In this document: positions 32,799 to 40,585 of the stretch, one piece after another
Layout: every line of letters begins with the position of its first letter
Position numbering within the stretch: position 1 is the first letter of the stretch
DNA from: Pseudomonadota bacterium
GTDB taxonomy: Bacteria > Myxococcota_A > Polyangia > Fen-1088
DNA length: 58,029 nt
NCBI GenBank assembly: GCA_017881245.1
Contig: JADGRC010000110.1
Span: 1-58,029 of the forward strand
Direction: 5' to 3'
Position numbers and translations under genes: made by a program
Notes under the pieces: generated by a model
Told to the model about the DNA's origin: nothing
The model's input: only the letters and a program-made list of their open reading frames with translations
The model's database searches: none

Positions 32799-33851
32799 TT
32801 AGAAGATCCAACCCGCCGTGACCGACGAGCCTTGCCCGTGCGTCATCGGAGCGAGGCCAATCCACGTCGGTGTAGCCTCGAATTCGAGCTTGTGGTAGTG
32901 CGGCCGTCGGTGGATGTGAGGCACCAAGACGCCGATGGCGGCTCCCGCCAACGATCCCATGATGACGTCGGTCGGAAAGTGTTCCCCCGACCTGACCCGT
33001 TCATAGCTGACGAAGGCGGTCAGCGCGGTGCCGACGCCAAGCGTGATCCACGGGCGCGCGGTGTGTGGCGAGCGCACGAACGCGAGGTACGTGGCCGTCC
33101 CGGTGATCGCGCCGGTGGCGGAGGCGTGTCCGGAGAAGAAGGAAAGCTGCAAGTCGGTGTTGTCCACGCACGTTCCAATCGTCGACGCATTGCAAATCGA
33201 GTAATCGATGGGACGCGGGCGGCGGACGGCGATCTTGGTCATCTCCGTGAACATGGCCGTGAGCGAAACAGACTCCGCGTACATGATGGCGTCGACCACG
33301 AAGGACCGGCGGCCGTCGCGAAAGCCGGTCAGGATCGGGTCGGCCACCGCGTACGCATATGCCGCATAAAGGCCGATCGTCGAATTCCTGCCGGCATTCG
33401 GATCGATGGTCTGGGTCACCGCGCTTCGGTCGATTCCAAGCAACTTGCCGGAGTCGCCGGGCACGGTGGCCTTGATCTCACCTGTGCCGAGCACGAGGGC
33501 CAACAGCTCCGAGAATCCAACCCCCGCGCCGATGAGAACACCGTCCGTCACGGGATCGATCGTGAAATGCTCACTCTCATTCAACCGGGGCGCCACCACG
33601 GGATCGATCGTGAGATGCTCGCTTTCGTTCAACCGGGGCGCCGCCACGGGATCGATCGTGAGATGCTCGCTTTCGTTCAATCGGGGCGCCGCCACGGGAT
33701 CGATCGTGAGATGCTCGCTTTCATTCAACTGGGGCGCCAGCACCGGCGCATCGGCGTGCGCGATCGCCGGCCAAAGGGGCACCAGGCCCGCCAGAACGAC
33801 GCCGAACAGGACCAGGCCAACCCGAGAGTACTTTCTTGACTGTCGTTGCAT
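32799..33851 (-). CDS. PAP2-family membrane/periplasmic phosphatase with N-terminal repeats
   Basis: 350 residues from MQRQSRKYSRVGLVLFG, a signal segment ending AIAHADA. Residues of about 36-99 are four 16-residue repeats (APRLNESEHLTIDPVA). The PAP2 domain follows with its three motifs: KIAVRRPRP, SFFSGHASATG and YERVRSGEHFPTDV. Histidines in the second and third motifs form the phosphatase site. Hydrophobic helices surround the motifs (ITLGVGTALTAFV, VIMGSLAGAAIGVLV). Family members remove phosphate from lipids such as undecaprenyl-PP or phosphatidic acid, or from sugars. The start was chosen over one ten codons upstream because GAGAG lies seven bases before it. First gene of the PAP2, kinase-fold and barrel operon. 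Confidence 0.9.
   Translation of the reverse strand: MQRQSRKYSRVGLVLFGVVLAGLVPLWPAIAHADAPVLAPQLNESEHLTIDPVAAPRLNESEHLTIDPVAAPRLNESEHLTIDPVVAPRLNESEHFTIDPVTDGVLIGAGVGFSELLALVLGTGEIKATVPGDSGKLLGIDRSAVTQTIDPNAGRNSTIGLYAAYAYAVADPILTGFRDGRRSFVVDAIMYAESVSLTAMFTEMTKIAVRRPRPIDYSICNASTIGTCVDNTDLQLSFFSGHASATGAITGTATYLAFVRSPHTARPWITLGVGTALTAFVSYERVRSGEHFPTDVIMGSLAGAAIGVLVPHIHRRPHYHKLEFEATPTWIGLAPMTHGQGSSVTAGWIF
33546..33737 (-). repeat. Four tandem 48-bp coding repeats in the PAP2 gene
   Basis: Each unit encodes the 16-residue block beginning AP(Q/R)LNESEH. Copies differ at a few bases; the copy nearest the catalytic domain is the most diverged (HFTIDPVT). The repeats carry several acidic residues and probably form an extended linker. 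Confidence 0.95.
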
Positions 33852-33853
33852 GC

Positions 33854-33879
33854 GGAACTCTCTGTGCAAGAGAGGTTCC
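33854..33879 (-). promoter_or_regulatory. Stem-loop over the PAP2 ribosome binding site
   Basis: On the minus strand GGAACCTCTCT, a short loop and AGAGAGTTCC form a 10-bp stem with one bulge. It includes the GAGAG used as Shine-Dalgarno and ends two bases before the ATG, so it could control translation or bind a repressor. Confidence 0.4.
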
Positions 33880-33907
33880 AACGCGCCGGCCGCGAGAAAA
33901 TCGGCCC

Positions 33908-33913
33908 ATCATA
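33908..33913 (-). promoter_or_regulatory. Putative -10 box of the PAP2 operon
   Basis: TATGAT on the minus strand, one mismatch from TATAAT, about 57 bases before the ATG. There is no recognisable -35 box at the right distance, and the 13-bp iterons begin about 55 bases further upstream, as expected for an activated promoter. Confidence 0.35.
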
Positions 33914-33967
33914 CTTAGGCCCTCCGCAATTCTTGCGTGGCCGGGAAGCATTCGCTAGAGCATTGCC

Positions 33968-34026
33968 GCGAAGGAGTTGTGCGAAGGAGTCGTGGGAAGC
34001 AGTCGCGCGAAGCGGTCGGGCGAAGC
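33968..34026. repeat. 13-bp iteron array, 4.5 copies
   Basis: Units GCGAAGGAGTTGT, GCGAAGGAGTCGT, GGGAAGCAGTCGC, GCGAAGCGGTCGG and a partial GCGAAGC follow each other without gaps. The 13-base period is not a codon multiple and lies between genes, upstream of the PAP2 operon. Confidence 0.85.
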
Positions 34027-34070
34027 ACCCACAGCGCGAGACATCCGGCGGCAAATGGGCAGGAGCGGAC

Positions 34071-37000
34071 CTACTTCAGAAGTCGGCCTAGCCAGAGCAC
34101 GAAGACGCTGTAGGCGCCCGCGCCCCGTATCTGGCCCGAGGCGTCCGGGTTCTTCAAGGTCCCGCCGACGTGGTAGTCGACCCCAACATGAAGGTCCGGA
34201 GCGTGCCGGACGTTCACCTCGACGCCACCCGGTTTGGAGTGGACGTGCAGATCAAGCCGCATCCGTTCCAGCTCGGGTCCGAACGCGGGCGATGGCGCCT
34301 TCGAACCCCTCGGTCCGGGACCAAGGCCCCCCCGACCGATGTCCGCCGGTACATGGGCGTCGGTGACGTCGACGTCACCCGCCAGAAGCAGGGAGCCACG
34401 TGGCTGCCCTTGTAGCCGGAGCGCGAACGCCGCCCGATCTATGCGAATTCCGTTCGTCTCGATCGCCCGCAGCTCGCCGTCGAATGGGAAATCCAGTCGG
34501 GTGACGTCCCAGTTGTCGAGGGAATCGACCACGGCCACGGCGGGCGGCCCGCCTTTCCCTCCGACCGTGAGTCGGACCTGCTGTCCGAAGCGAATTGGGA
34601 TGTCTCGCAACGTGAAGGTTCGATCGGCGGCTTCAATCCGTCCGCCCGAAATCGTGATCGGCTCGTGTCCCAGCAGGGGCGCGTCCAGTTCTATCCGAGC
34701 GAGATCGATCGTGGCCTGAACCGCCGGCTGTCCGGGCGTATTGCCGACGCGCGCGCTGACCGTCGCTCCCCCGCGCGCGCGTCGGATGGGGCCCCCCGCG
34801 CCGCCGTCGAACGTGATCGGAAGCGCGGTCGTCTCGATGGCGTCACCGAGCAGGCGAATCTGGCCCGATGGAATCCGCGTCTGGAGCGAGAGGACCCGGG
34901 CTCGCCCCGAAAGCGGCGCCGCAATCGTGATATCTCCCGTCGCCAGGAAGGGTGCTCCTGCGCCGGTTTGCGCGGCGCGCAGGCGAATGTCGAGCGCGCC
35001 CGTGAGGTTGTCGACCCAGGCCGCCGTCAGAGGCGCGAACGCGTCCAGCAGGACACGCCCTCGTAGTGCACCACTCACGGCATCTCCCCGACTCTCTCCC
35101 TCGATTTCGAATGATCCCAGGTTGCCCGCGAAGCGCGCCGGCCCGAACCGAATCGGTCCCGCGCCAGCCTCCGCCGACAACCGGATCTCACCCTCTGAAT
35201 GCAGGTCGATGGGGTGGACCATGCGGTTCGATCGCGCGAGACGCGGCGGGGCCGTCACGGTCAAAGTGAGCTGGTCGAGCCGCCCTTCGGCGCGAGGCGG
35301 ATGACCGGGGCTGATGTGCGCTGTGACCGTTCCGGAGAGCAGGCCGATCGCCGTCACCCCGCCCGGCAATGCCGCCAAGAAGGGATCGAGCCGCAACTGA
35401 CTGAGCGTGAGTGTTGCGTCTCCGGTCAGGCCGCCTGGAGCGGAGAGCAAGGTACCGTCGGCGTCGATCCCTTCGACCAAACGTCCGTGCGCATGAATGG
35501 CCCCGTGTGGTCCGGGCGAGATCGTCATCAGGCCGCCTCCCACCCGGCGTCCTTGGAAGGTAACCGGATCGAACGACAGTTGTCCCGCCAGCCCCGGCTG
35601 CCCCACCAGCCCCGACAAGGTCAGGTGACCTGACAGCCGGCCGGCCAAGGGCAACGCCGTTTCCGCGAGGCCAGGGAGTCGATCAAATGGGAAATTCTCC
35701 GCTCCGACGTCGAGATTGATTCCGCCCTTCAGGTCGATTCGCCCCGAGACCGACAGTGCGCTCGCTCGGGGACCGCGCAAGGTCACGGTGGCAATGAGCA
35801 CATCTTGATCGCGCAGGCGCAGCTTGATCTTTTCCGGCAACACGAACCGTTCACCCAAGACCCGCAGATCTCGCCTCGCCGGAACCAACACGTCGACCGT
35901 CAGATCGTCGATCGTCCCGCGAGCCCGCGCGCGAAAGGAGACGTCGCCGTCCACGAAGGTGCTGCCGAACAGGCTCCTCGTCGACAGATGCGTCGCGCCC
36001 AGGCTCAGATCCATCGTCGGCCTTGCGAGCAATCCCGATTGAGCGCGATCCGTGAGCGTGATTTGTCCGCTCGCCGACAACCGTCCTCCCCATAGTCCCG
36101 CCGTCAGTCGAGGCAAGCGCAGCGTGCCCGCCGCGAAACGCGCGCCCGAGACGCCGAGGGCCCATCCCGACGGGCGCCCGGTGTGGGGCCCCGGCCCCTC
36201 GGACCCCAAGCGCACGTGGACCACCCGAGGTCGAGCTCCTGGGGCCGAGCGAGTCAGGGTCAAATCCACCTGCTCCATCGACGCCGATCTCGTAAGCCAA
36301 TCGAAGCGACCGCGGACGGCCCCCTGCAGAGCCCCCCCTGCCAGCGCGGCCAGCGGCCCTGGCAGAAACGGCGTGGTCGCGAAACGCGCGAAGGAAAGAT
36401 CGACCGCCAGACCGCGGTCGTCCACGTTCAGATTGCCTGCGAAGCTTCCACCGTCCGGGGACACCAAGGACGTTCGCGCGCCGACTTGTAGATGAGCAAA
36501 CGGTCCCCCGAAATCGAGCGCGAGCCGGGCACCACGCCCTGCCAACGCCAGGGGCCATTGCCAACCGCGGCTGGACGCAACCGAGGCGATGGCGTCGGCG
36601 GCGTCGCTGATCTCCACTTGAAGATTGAGCCCTGGCTCGACTCTGGGACGGGAGATTCCGTAGACACCATTGAAGGTAGTTGCGAGCGTGGCGGTCGACG
36701 CGCCGGTGGCGATCCCCGATGCCTCGAGCCGGATCGCATCCGGCGCCTCAGGCGTGGTGGCCACGCGATCGAGTCGCGCGCGCGAGAACGGCAGGGCAAG
36801 CGCCGCCCCGCCCCCGAGGATCCGCAACCGACCCCCGCGCCGCGCATCCGCGTCCCGGACCTCGAACGCGAAGGATTGCGTGCCATCGCGGGCGGACACT
36901 GACAGCGAGCCGACCCCGTGCACGTCATCAAGGACGAGGCCCCAAGCTTGAAGGTCGAAGGTGACGCCCGCCCCGTCGAGCCGGGCATCCCGGATAAACA

Positions 37001-37490
37001 GCCCTCCCGGTTGAGGAACGACCTTCTCCCGGAGTCCGCTCCTTTTGATTTGCGACGCCCGCGGTTCGAGGGCCGCCAGGAAGCCGACGCCGCCGCGTTT
37101 CATGTCGGCGAACCGCCAGGTGGCCGTCTCGATCCGTAGCTCGCGAACGATGACGTCGGTGGTGTTGCGAGGGACGGACACCTGCCCCGTTAGGCGCGCT
37201 ACGCGAAGGACCTCGATCCCTTCCGGATCGATGACGCGGACATCCTCGAGCTCGAAGTGAGCCGAGCGTTCGCGTACCCAACCGATGACCGCGCCCCACG
37301 TCCAGCTTCCGCCTCCCACGTGAATCTGTCCGCGCGTCGCCGGCAGGAACCTTTCGACCAGACGACCAAAACGCGGACCACGGATGACACGCGGAGCTGA
37401 TACCGCGACGATCGCCGTCAGTGCGGCGACAATCGTCATGCCCACGGCGACGACGCGTACCGCGCGTAATCGGCCCGTCTCGGTCTTCAT
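34071..37490 (-). CDS. AsmA/TamB-like inter-membrane protein
   Basis: About 1139 residues. One N-terminal membrane anchor (VAVGMTIVAALTAIVAVSAPRVI) is followed by a very long, beta-rich periplasmic region with repeated short strands (for example LSVSGRIDLKGGINLDVGAE, GHLTLSGLVGQPGLAGQLSFD). The end has the TamB-like DUF490 flavour: LDLHVHSKPGGVEVNVRHAPDLHVGVDYHVGGTLKNP. Such proteins bridge inner and outer membranes and are thought to carry phospholipids or assist barrel insertion. ATG 37490 is preceded by AGGGAG without spacing; a TTG five codons upstream is the alternative. It starts 24 bases after the transporter-like gene and probably shares its transcript. The final phenylalanine-less end differs from classic TamB. 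Confidence 0.8.
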   Translation of the reverse strand: MKTETGRLRAVRVVAVGMTIVAALTAIVAVSAPRVIRGPRFGRLVERFLPATRGQIHVGGGSWTWGAVIGWVRERSAHFELEDVRVIDPEGIEVLRVARLTGQVSVPRNTTDVIVRELRIETATWRFADMKRGGVGFLAALEPRASQIKRSGLREKVVPQPGGLFIRDARLDGAGVTFDLQAWGLVLDDVHGVGSLSVSARDGTQSFAFEVRDADARRGGRLRILGGGAALALPFSRARLDRVATTPEAPDAIRLEASGIATGASTATLATTFNGVYGISRPRVEPGLNLQVEISDAADAIASVASSRGWQWPLALAGRGARLALDFGGPFAHLQVGARTSLVSPDGGSFAGNLNVDDRGLAVDLSFARFATTPFLPGPLAALAGGALQGAVRGRFDWLTRSASMEQVDLTLTRSAPGARPRVVHVRLGSEGPGPHTGRPSGWALGVSGARFAAGTLRLPRLTAGLWGGRLSASGQITLTDRAQSGLLARPTMDLSLGATHLSTRSLFGSTFVDGDVSFRARARGTIDDLTVDVLVPARRDLRVLGERFVLPEKIKLRLRDQDVLIATVTLRGPRASALSVSGRIDLKGGINLDVGAENFPFDRLPGLAETALPLAGRLSGHLTLSGLVGQPGLAGQLSFDPVTFQGRRVGGGLMTISPGPHGAIHAHGRLVEGIDADGTLLSAPGGLTGDATLTLSQLRLDPFLAALPGGVTAIGLLSGTVTAHISPGHPPRAEGRLDQLTLTVTAPPRLARSNRMVHPIDLHSEGEIRLSAEAGAGPIRFGPARFAGNLGSFEIEGESRGDAVSGALRGRVLLDAFAPLTAAWVDNLTGALDIRLRAAQTGAGAPFLATGDITIAAPLSGRARVLSLQTRIPSGQIRLLGDAIETTALPITFDGGAGGPIRRARGGATVSARVGNTPGQPAVQATIDLARIELDAPLLGHEPITISGGRIEAADRTFTLRDIPIRFGQQVRLTVGGKGGPPAVAVVDSLDNWDVTRLDFPFDGELRAIETNGIRIDRAAFALRLQGQPRGSLLLAGDVDVTDAHVPADIGRGGLGPGPRGSKAPSPAFGPELERMRLDLHVHSKPGGVEVNVRHAPDLHVGVDYHVGGTLKNPDASGQIRGAGAYSVFVLWLGRLLK

Positions 37491-37514
37491 CTCCCTGGCC
37501 GTCAACGCAAGGGG

Positions 37515-38900
37515 CTATGCAGGAACGCCGCCAGGTATCCTGCCGGCGGCGGGGGCCAAATCGCTGCGGCGCCGGTATTCGCTCCCGACCCAGAGTGCCA
37601 CCGCCACCCACGAGGCCGACAACACGACGTTGATGAAAAGGAAGTTCCTGGGCGTTAGGGCGACTCGCGTTCCAAACCACACCAACCCGGCCGAAACCGC
37701 GTCGCCCCCGCGCATGACAAACGTGTCGATGACCTGTTTCGCTTTGTATTTCGCGCTGCGCGACGTGACCAGCCATAACGCCTGACGGCTGGTGTTGGAC
37801 AACGAGTAATCGAGGCTGCTCTCGAGCACGCGACCGACGAAGAGCACGCCGATGAGCGGCACCACGAAACCGACCCCATAGCCGCCGAGCGACGCCAACG
37901 GCACGAGCACGAGAGCGACGCGGAGGCCCGTGTACTTGATCACACGCGAAACCAAGAAGAGTTGCGAAAGGACCGTGAGCGAGTTGATCGCGTTGAAGTA
38001 CCGTGCCTTGAACTGACCGATGTAGACGGCCGCCTGAACGCCGAGCGCGTGAGCCTCGACGGGCGCTTGCGCAACGAGCATGCGATCGAGCACATAGTCC
38101 CCGGTCTTGGTGACGATGTTCAGAACGAAAATGAGAGCCGCGATGAGAAGCAGGTAACGGTCCGAAAGCACCAGCTTAAAAGCGTTGCCCTCTCCCAGAG
38201 GCGCGTCGTGCGGCGTCGCCGTGGCCTCGGCCGGATGCCTCACCTCGCGTCGATGCACGAGGACCGTGAGGCCAAGGGCGAAGACCAACATCGCCGCGGC
38301 GAGCAACATGAGCACATAAGGCGAGCCCAGCTTGATCAAGGGGTCGGCGATGGCGGAACCCCCGATGGCTCCGACGGAGCTGCCGATGCCCACGATGGGA
38401 AACAGACGTTTGCCTTGTTCCTCGGTGTACGTGTCGGCCGCGAAGCTCCAGAATTGGGCGGTGGTCACGATGTTGAAGACGCCAACCCACAGGAAGAACG
38501 GAACGCCGAGCGGCACGCCCCGCCGTCCGAGCAGCCAGAACACGACCAGGTTCGCCGCGAAGAAGAACGTCACGCTCGAAATGAGGGCGATGCGGCCCAC
38601 GCGCCCGGCTAGCCAGCTGTAACCGTTCGCCACGAAAATCAACAGGATGGCCTGACCGACCGAGGCGTAGCTCTTCACCTCCGCACCGCCACCAAGCAAG
38701 ATCAAAGGCTCGCGCGCGACCTTTAGGAGGTAGTATGCGGACAGCAATACGAACACGTTGGCCGCGAGAAGCAAGACCGTCGGAAGCTCGCCCGGTCGCA
38801 CCTCGCCGAAAAGGCCGAGTAGGAACTCGACCGGGTGCTCACGAAAGCGTGGCCGGACGAGAGGAACCCGGGGGCCGGAAGTATCGTCCGTTTTGTTCAT
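37515..38900 (-). CDS. MFS-type transporter related to ATP/ADP (NTT/TlcA) translocases
   Basis: 461 residues and about twelve helices. Diagnostic stretches: LLLAANVFVLLSAYYLLKVAREPLIL in helix 1, SFAADTYTEEQGKRLFPIVGIGSSVGAIGGS between helices 4 and 5, and a late SLDYSLSNTSRQALWLVTSRSAKYKAKQVIDTFVMRGGDAVSAG. This last block is typical of the free-living bacterial relatives of nucleotide translocases. The parasitic members exchange ATP for ADP; the substrate in free-living bacteria is not established. Some relatives are fused to HEAT repeats, absent here. Inner membrane. First gene of a run that continues into the AsmA/TamB-like gene. Confidence 0.85.
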   Translation of the reverse strand: MNKTDDTSGPRVPLVRPRFREHPVEFLLGLFGEVRPGELPTVLLLAANVFVLLSAYYLLKVAREPLILLGGGAEVKSYASVGQAILLIFVANGYSWLAGRVGRIALISSVTFFFAANLVVFWLLGRRGVPLGVPFFLWVGVFNIVTTAQFWSFAADTYTEEQGKRLFPIVGIGSSVGAIGGSAIADPLIKLGSPYVLMLLAAAMLVFALGLTVLVHRREVRHPAEATATPHDAPLGEGNAFKLVLSDRYLLLIAALIFVLNIVTKTGDYVLDRMLVAQAPVEAHALGVQAAVYIGQFKARYFNAINSLTVLSQLFLVSRVIKYTGLRVALVLVPLASLGGYGVGFVVPLIGVLFVGRVLESSLDYSLSNTSRQALWLVTSRSAKYKAKQVIDTFVMRGGDAVSAGLVWFGTRVALTPRNFLFINVVLSASWVAVALWVGSEYRRRSDLAPAAGRIPGGVPA

Positions 38901-38955
38901 GTCGATCACGCGAGCACGGAACACGCATTGTGTACGTTTCGGACCTGCCCGTCAC

Positions 38956-39064
38956 GCGCGACCCACGGCCCTCGCGACTCAGAACACGGGCGGAGTGTCA
39001 TTGTGCTCGACAAAGCTCACGGTGGCTCGACGCCCGCGGCCCCTCGCGACGCAGAACATGCGCG
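38956..39064. repeat. Two imperfect direct repeats of about 36 bp
   Basis: Both copies contain CTCGCGAC(T/G)CAGAACA and a GC-rich left flank, with the matching blocks 72 bases apart (38973 and 39045). A weaker third copy (CGCGAGCACGGAACAC) lies at 38910. They fill the divergent promoter gap between the transporter gene and mlaE. Confidence 0.6.
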
Positions 39065-39133
39065 GATTGTAGCCCCTCGCGCAAGCTTCGCGCGGAACGG
39101 CGTCCAACTTGGTGGTTCGCCGGCCCTGTCACG

Positions 39134-39149
39134 GGGCACGCCTCTTGCC
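39134..39149 (+). promoter_or_regulatory. Sigma54-like promoter before mlaE
   Basis: GGGCACG-CCTC-TTGCC has GG-N10-GC spacing and strong halves. Predicted start is near 39160, three bases before the annotated ATG; it would allow a normal leader only if mlaE starts at the in-frame GTG 39196. Confidence 0.45.
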
Positions 39150-39162
39150 TTGGACGAGCGCG

Positions 39163-39993
39163 ATGACCAGCGGCGCAAGTGACGGGGCGGGGCGGGTGAA
39201 TCTGTTCGCACCCGCGAGGGTGGGTGGCAACGTTCTTGGCTGGTTCGGTCGCGCCTTCTTCGACTTCCTAGGAGATGCGGGACGCCTGGCGATTTTCCTG
39301 GGAATGGCGCTGCGCCGGGTGTTTCGTCGCCCCTTTCGGGGACTCCAAGTCGTAACCCAGCTCGAATTCGTGGGCGCGCGGTCCTTGGGCATCGTCGTGT
39401 TGTCCGCGGGCTTCACGGGTCTGGTCCTGACTCTTCAGGGCTACTACGTTCTGGTCCGGTTCGGCAGCGAAAACCTGGTGGGAACCCTGGTGGCGCTCAG
39501 TCTAACCCGGGAGCTTGCGCCGGTTCTGACGGCTCTGATGGTGACCGCCCGCGCGGGATCGGCCATCGCGGCTACCATCGGAAACATGGCCGTCACCGAG
39601 CAGATCGACGCCTTGAAATCACTGGCCATCGATCCGGTGCAGTATCTCGTGGTGCCCCGCCTGGTGGCCGCCGTGGTGGCGCTCCCTCTGCTCACGGCAA
39701 TCTTCTCGCTCGCGGGAATCGGCGCCGGCTACCTGCTCGGGGTCTCGGTGTTGGGTCTCGACGGCTTCGCGTTCATGTCCAACATCCGACGGTCGGTGGA
39801 GTGGAAAGACATTTCGGTCGGTCTGTGGAAAGCCGTGCTCTTCGGCGTGCTGATAGCCTGGATCTCGTCGTTCCGGGGATATCACACGAGGGGCGGCGCC
39901 CAGGGCGTCGGCCAATCGACCACCCGCACCGTGGTCGATTGCGCAGTATTGATCCTGGGCGGCGACTATGTCGTGACGGCTCTGTTCTTCTAG
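39163..39993 (+). CDS. mlaE: MlaE-type ABC permease for lipid transport
   Basis: 276 residues. MlaE family signatures are clear: LEFVGARSLGIVVLSAGFTGLVLTLQ, ALSLTRELAPVLTALMVTARAGSAIAATIGNMAVTEQIDALKSLAIDP and YLVVPRLVAAVVALPLL. Helices continue to the end (FRGYHTRGGAQGVGQSTTRTVV). It forms the inner-membrane permease that moves phospholipid between membranes with MlaD, MlaC and an ATPase. A start at GTG 39196 is also possible. The next genes are mlaD (67 bases on), a TolC-like gene and mlaC, but no MlaF ATPase gene is present in the window. Confidence 0.95.
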   Translation: MTSGASDGAGRVNLFAPARVGGNVLGWFGRAFFDFLGDAGRLAIFLGMALRRVFRRPFRGLQVVTQLEFVGARSLGIVVLSAGFTGLVLTLQGYYVLVRFGSENLVGTLVALSLTRELAPVLTALMVTARAGSAIAATIGNMAVTEQIDALKSLAIDPVQYLVVPRLVAAVVALPLLTAIFSLAGIGAGYLLGVSVLGLDGFAFMSNIRRSVEWKDISVGLWKAVLFGVLIAWISSFRGYHTRGGAQGVGQSTTRTVVDCAVLILGGDYVVTALFF

Positions 39994-40060
39994 CGGGCAA
40001 ACGCGTGGGCCAAAAATGTGGGCAACGAATTTCCGGTGACGAGACAAAGGAATCGCTATC

Positions 40061-40585
40061 GTGTTCGACTACACAAAAAGTGAAATTGTGGCTGGTGGCT
40101 TCGTGATTCTGGGTCTCGCGCTGCTCGGGTACCTGTCCATCTCGATCGGCGGGTTCAAGATTCTTCCCGAACAGCGCTATCAGATTTCGGGGCGGTTCTC
40201 GAACGTCGGCGATCTGAAGAAGGGCGCCCCGGTCAAGGTGGCAGGTGTCACGGTCGGCAAGGTGGCGTCCATCAAACTGGCCGACTATTTCGGGGAGGCG
40301 GAGCTCGCCATCGATCAAAAGGTGGTTCTGCCGAAGGACACCATCGCCTCCATCGCCACGGCCGGCTTGCTCGGAGATGCCTATGTCTCGCTGTCTCCGG
40401 GCGCGTCCGACAGCGATCTTCACGGCGGTGACCGCATCACCCACACCGAGCCGGCGCTCAACGTCTCCGACCTGCTCGGGCGCTACGCTTTTGGAAATCC
40501 CACGCAGGCCTCACCGCCATCCGGCGCGGGTGGAAGCGCGGCGGAGACAACGCCACCGACGACGCCGGTGCCGGAGAAGAAATGA
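40061..40585 (+). CDS. mlaD: MlaD-type MCE domain protein
   Basis: 174 residues from a GTG. An N-terminal anchor (IVAGGFVILGLALLGYLSISIGG) is followed by a single MCE domain (YQISGRFSNVGDLKKGAPVKVAGVTVGKV, IATAGLLGDAYVSLSPG) and a Ser/Pro/Thr tail. MlaD-type proteins form a hexameric ring around a hydrophobic pore in the periplasm that guides lipid from MlaE. The final codons overlap the next start by four bases. Confidence 0.95.
   Translation: MFDYTKSEIVAGGFVILGLALLGYLSISIGGFKILPEQRYQISGRFSNVGDLKKGAPVKVAGVTVGKVASIKLADYFGEAELAIDQKVVLPKDTIASIATAGLLGDAYVSLSPGASDSDLHGGDRITHTEPALNVSDLLGRYAFGNPTQASPPSGAGGSAAETTPPTTPVPEKK

Noticed and set aside
32271-33839. 522-codon open frame antisense to the PAP2 and kinase-fold genes
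   Set aside because: Composition is that of a reverse-strand shadow, including a mirrored version of the 48-bp repeats.
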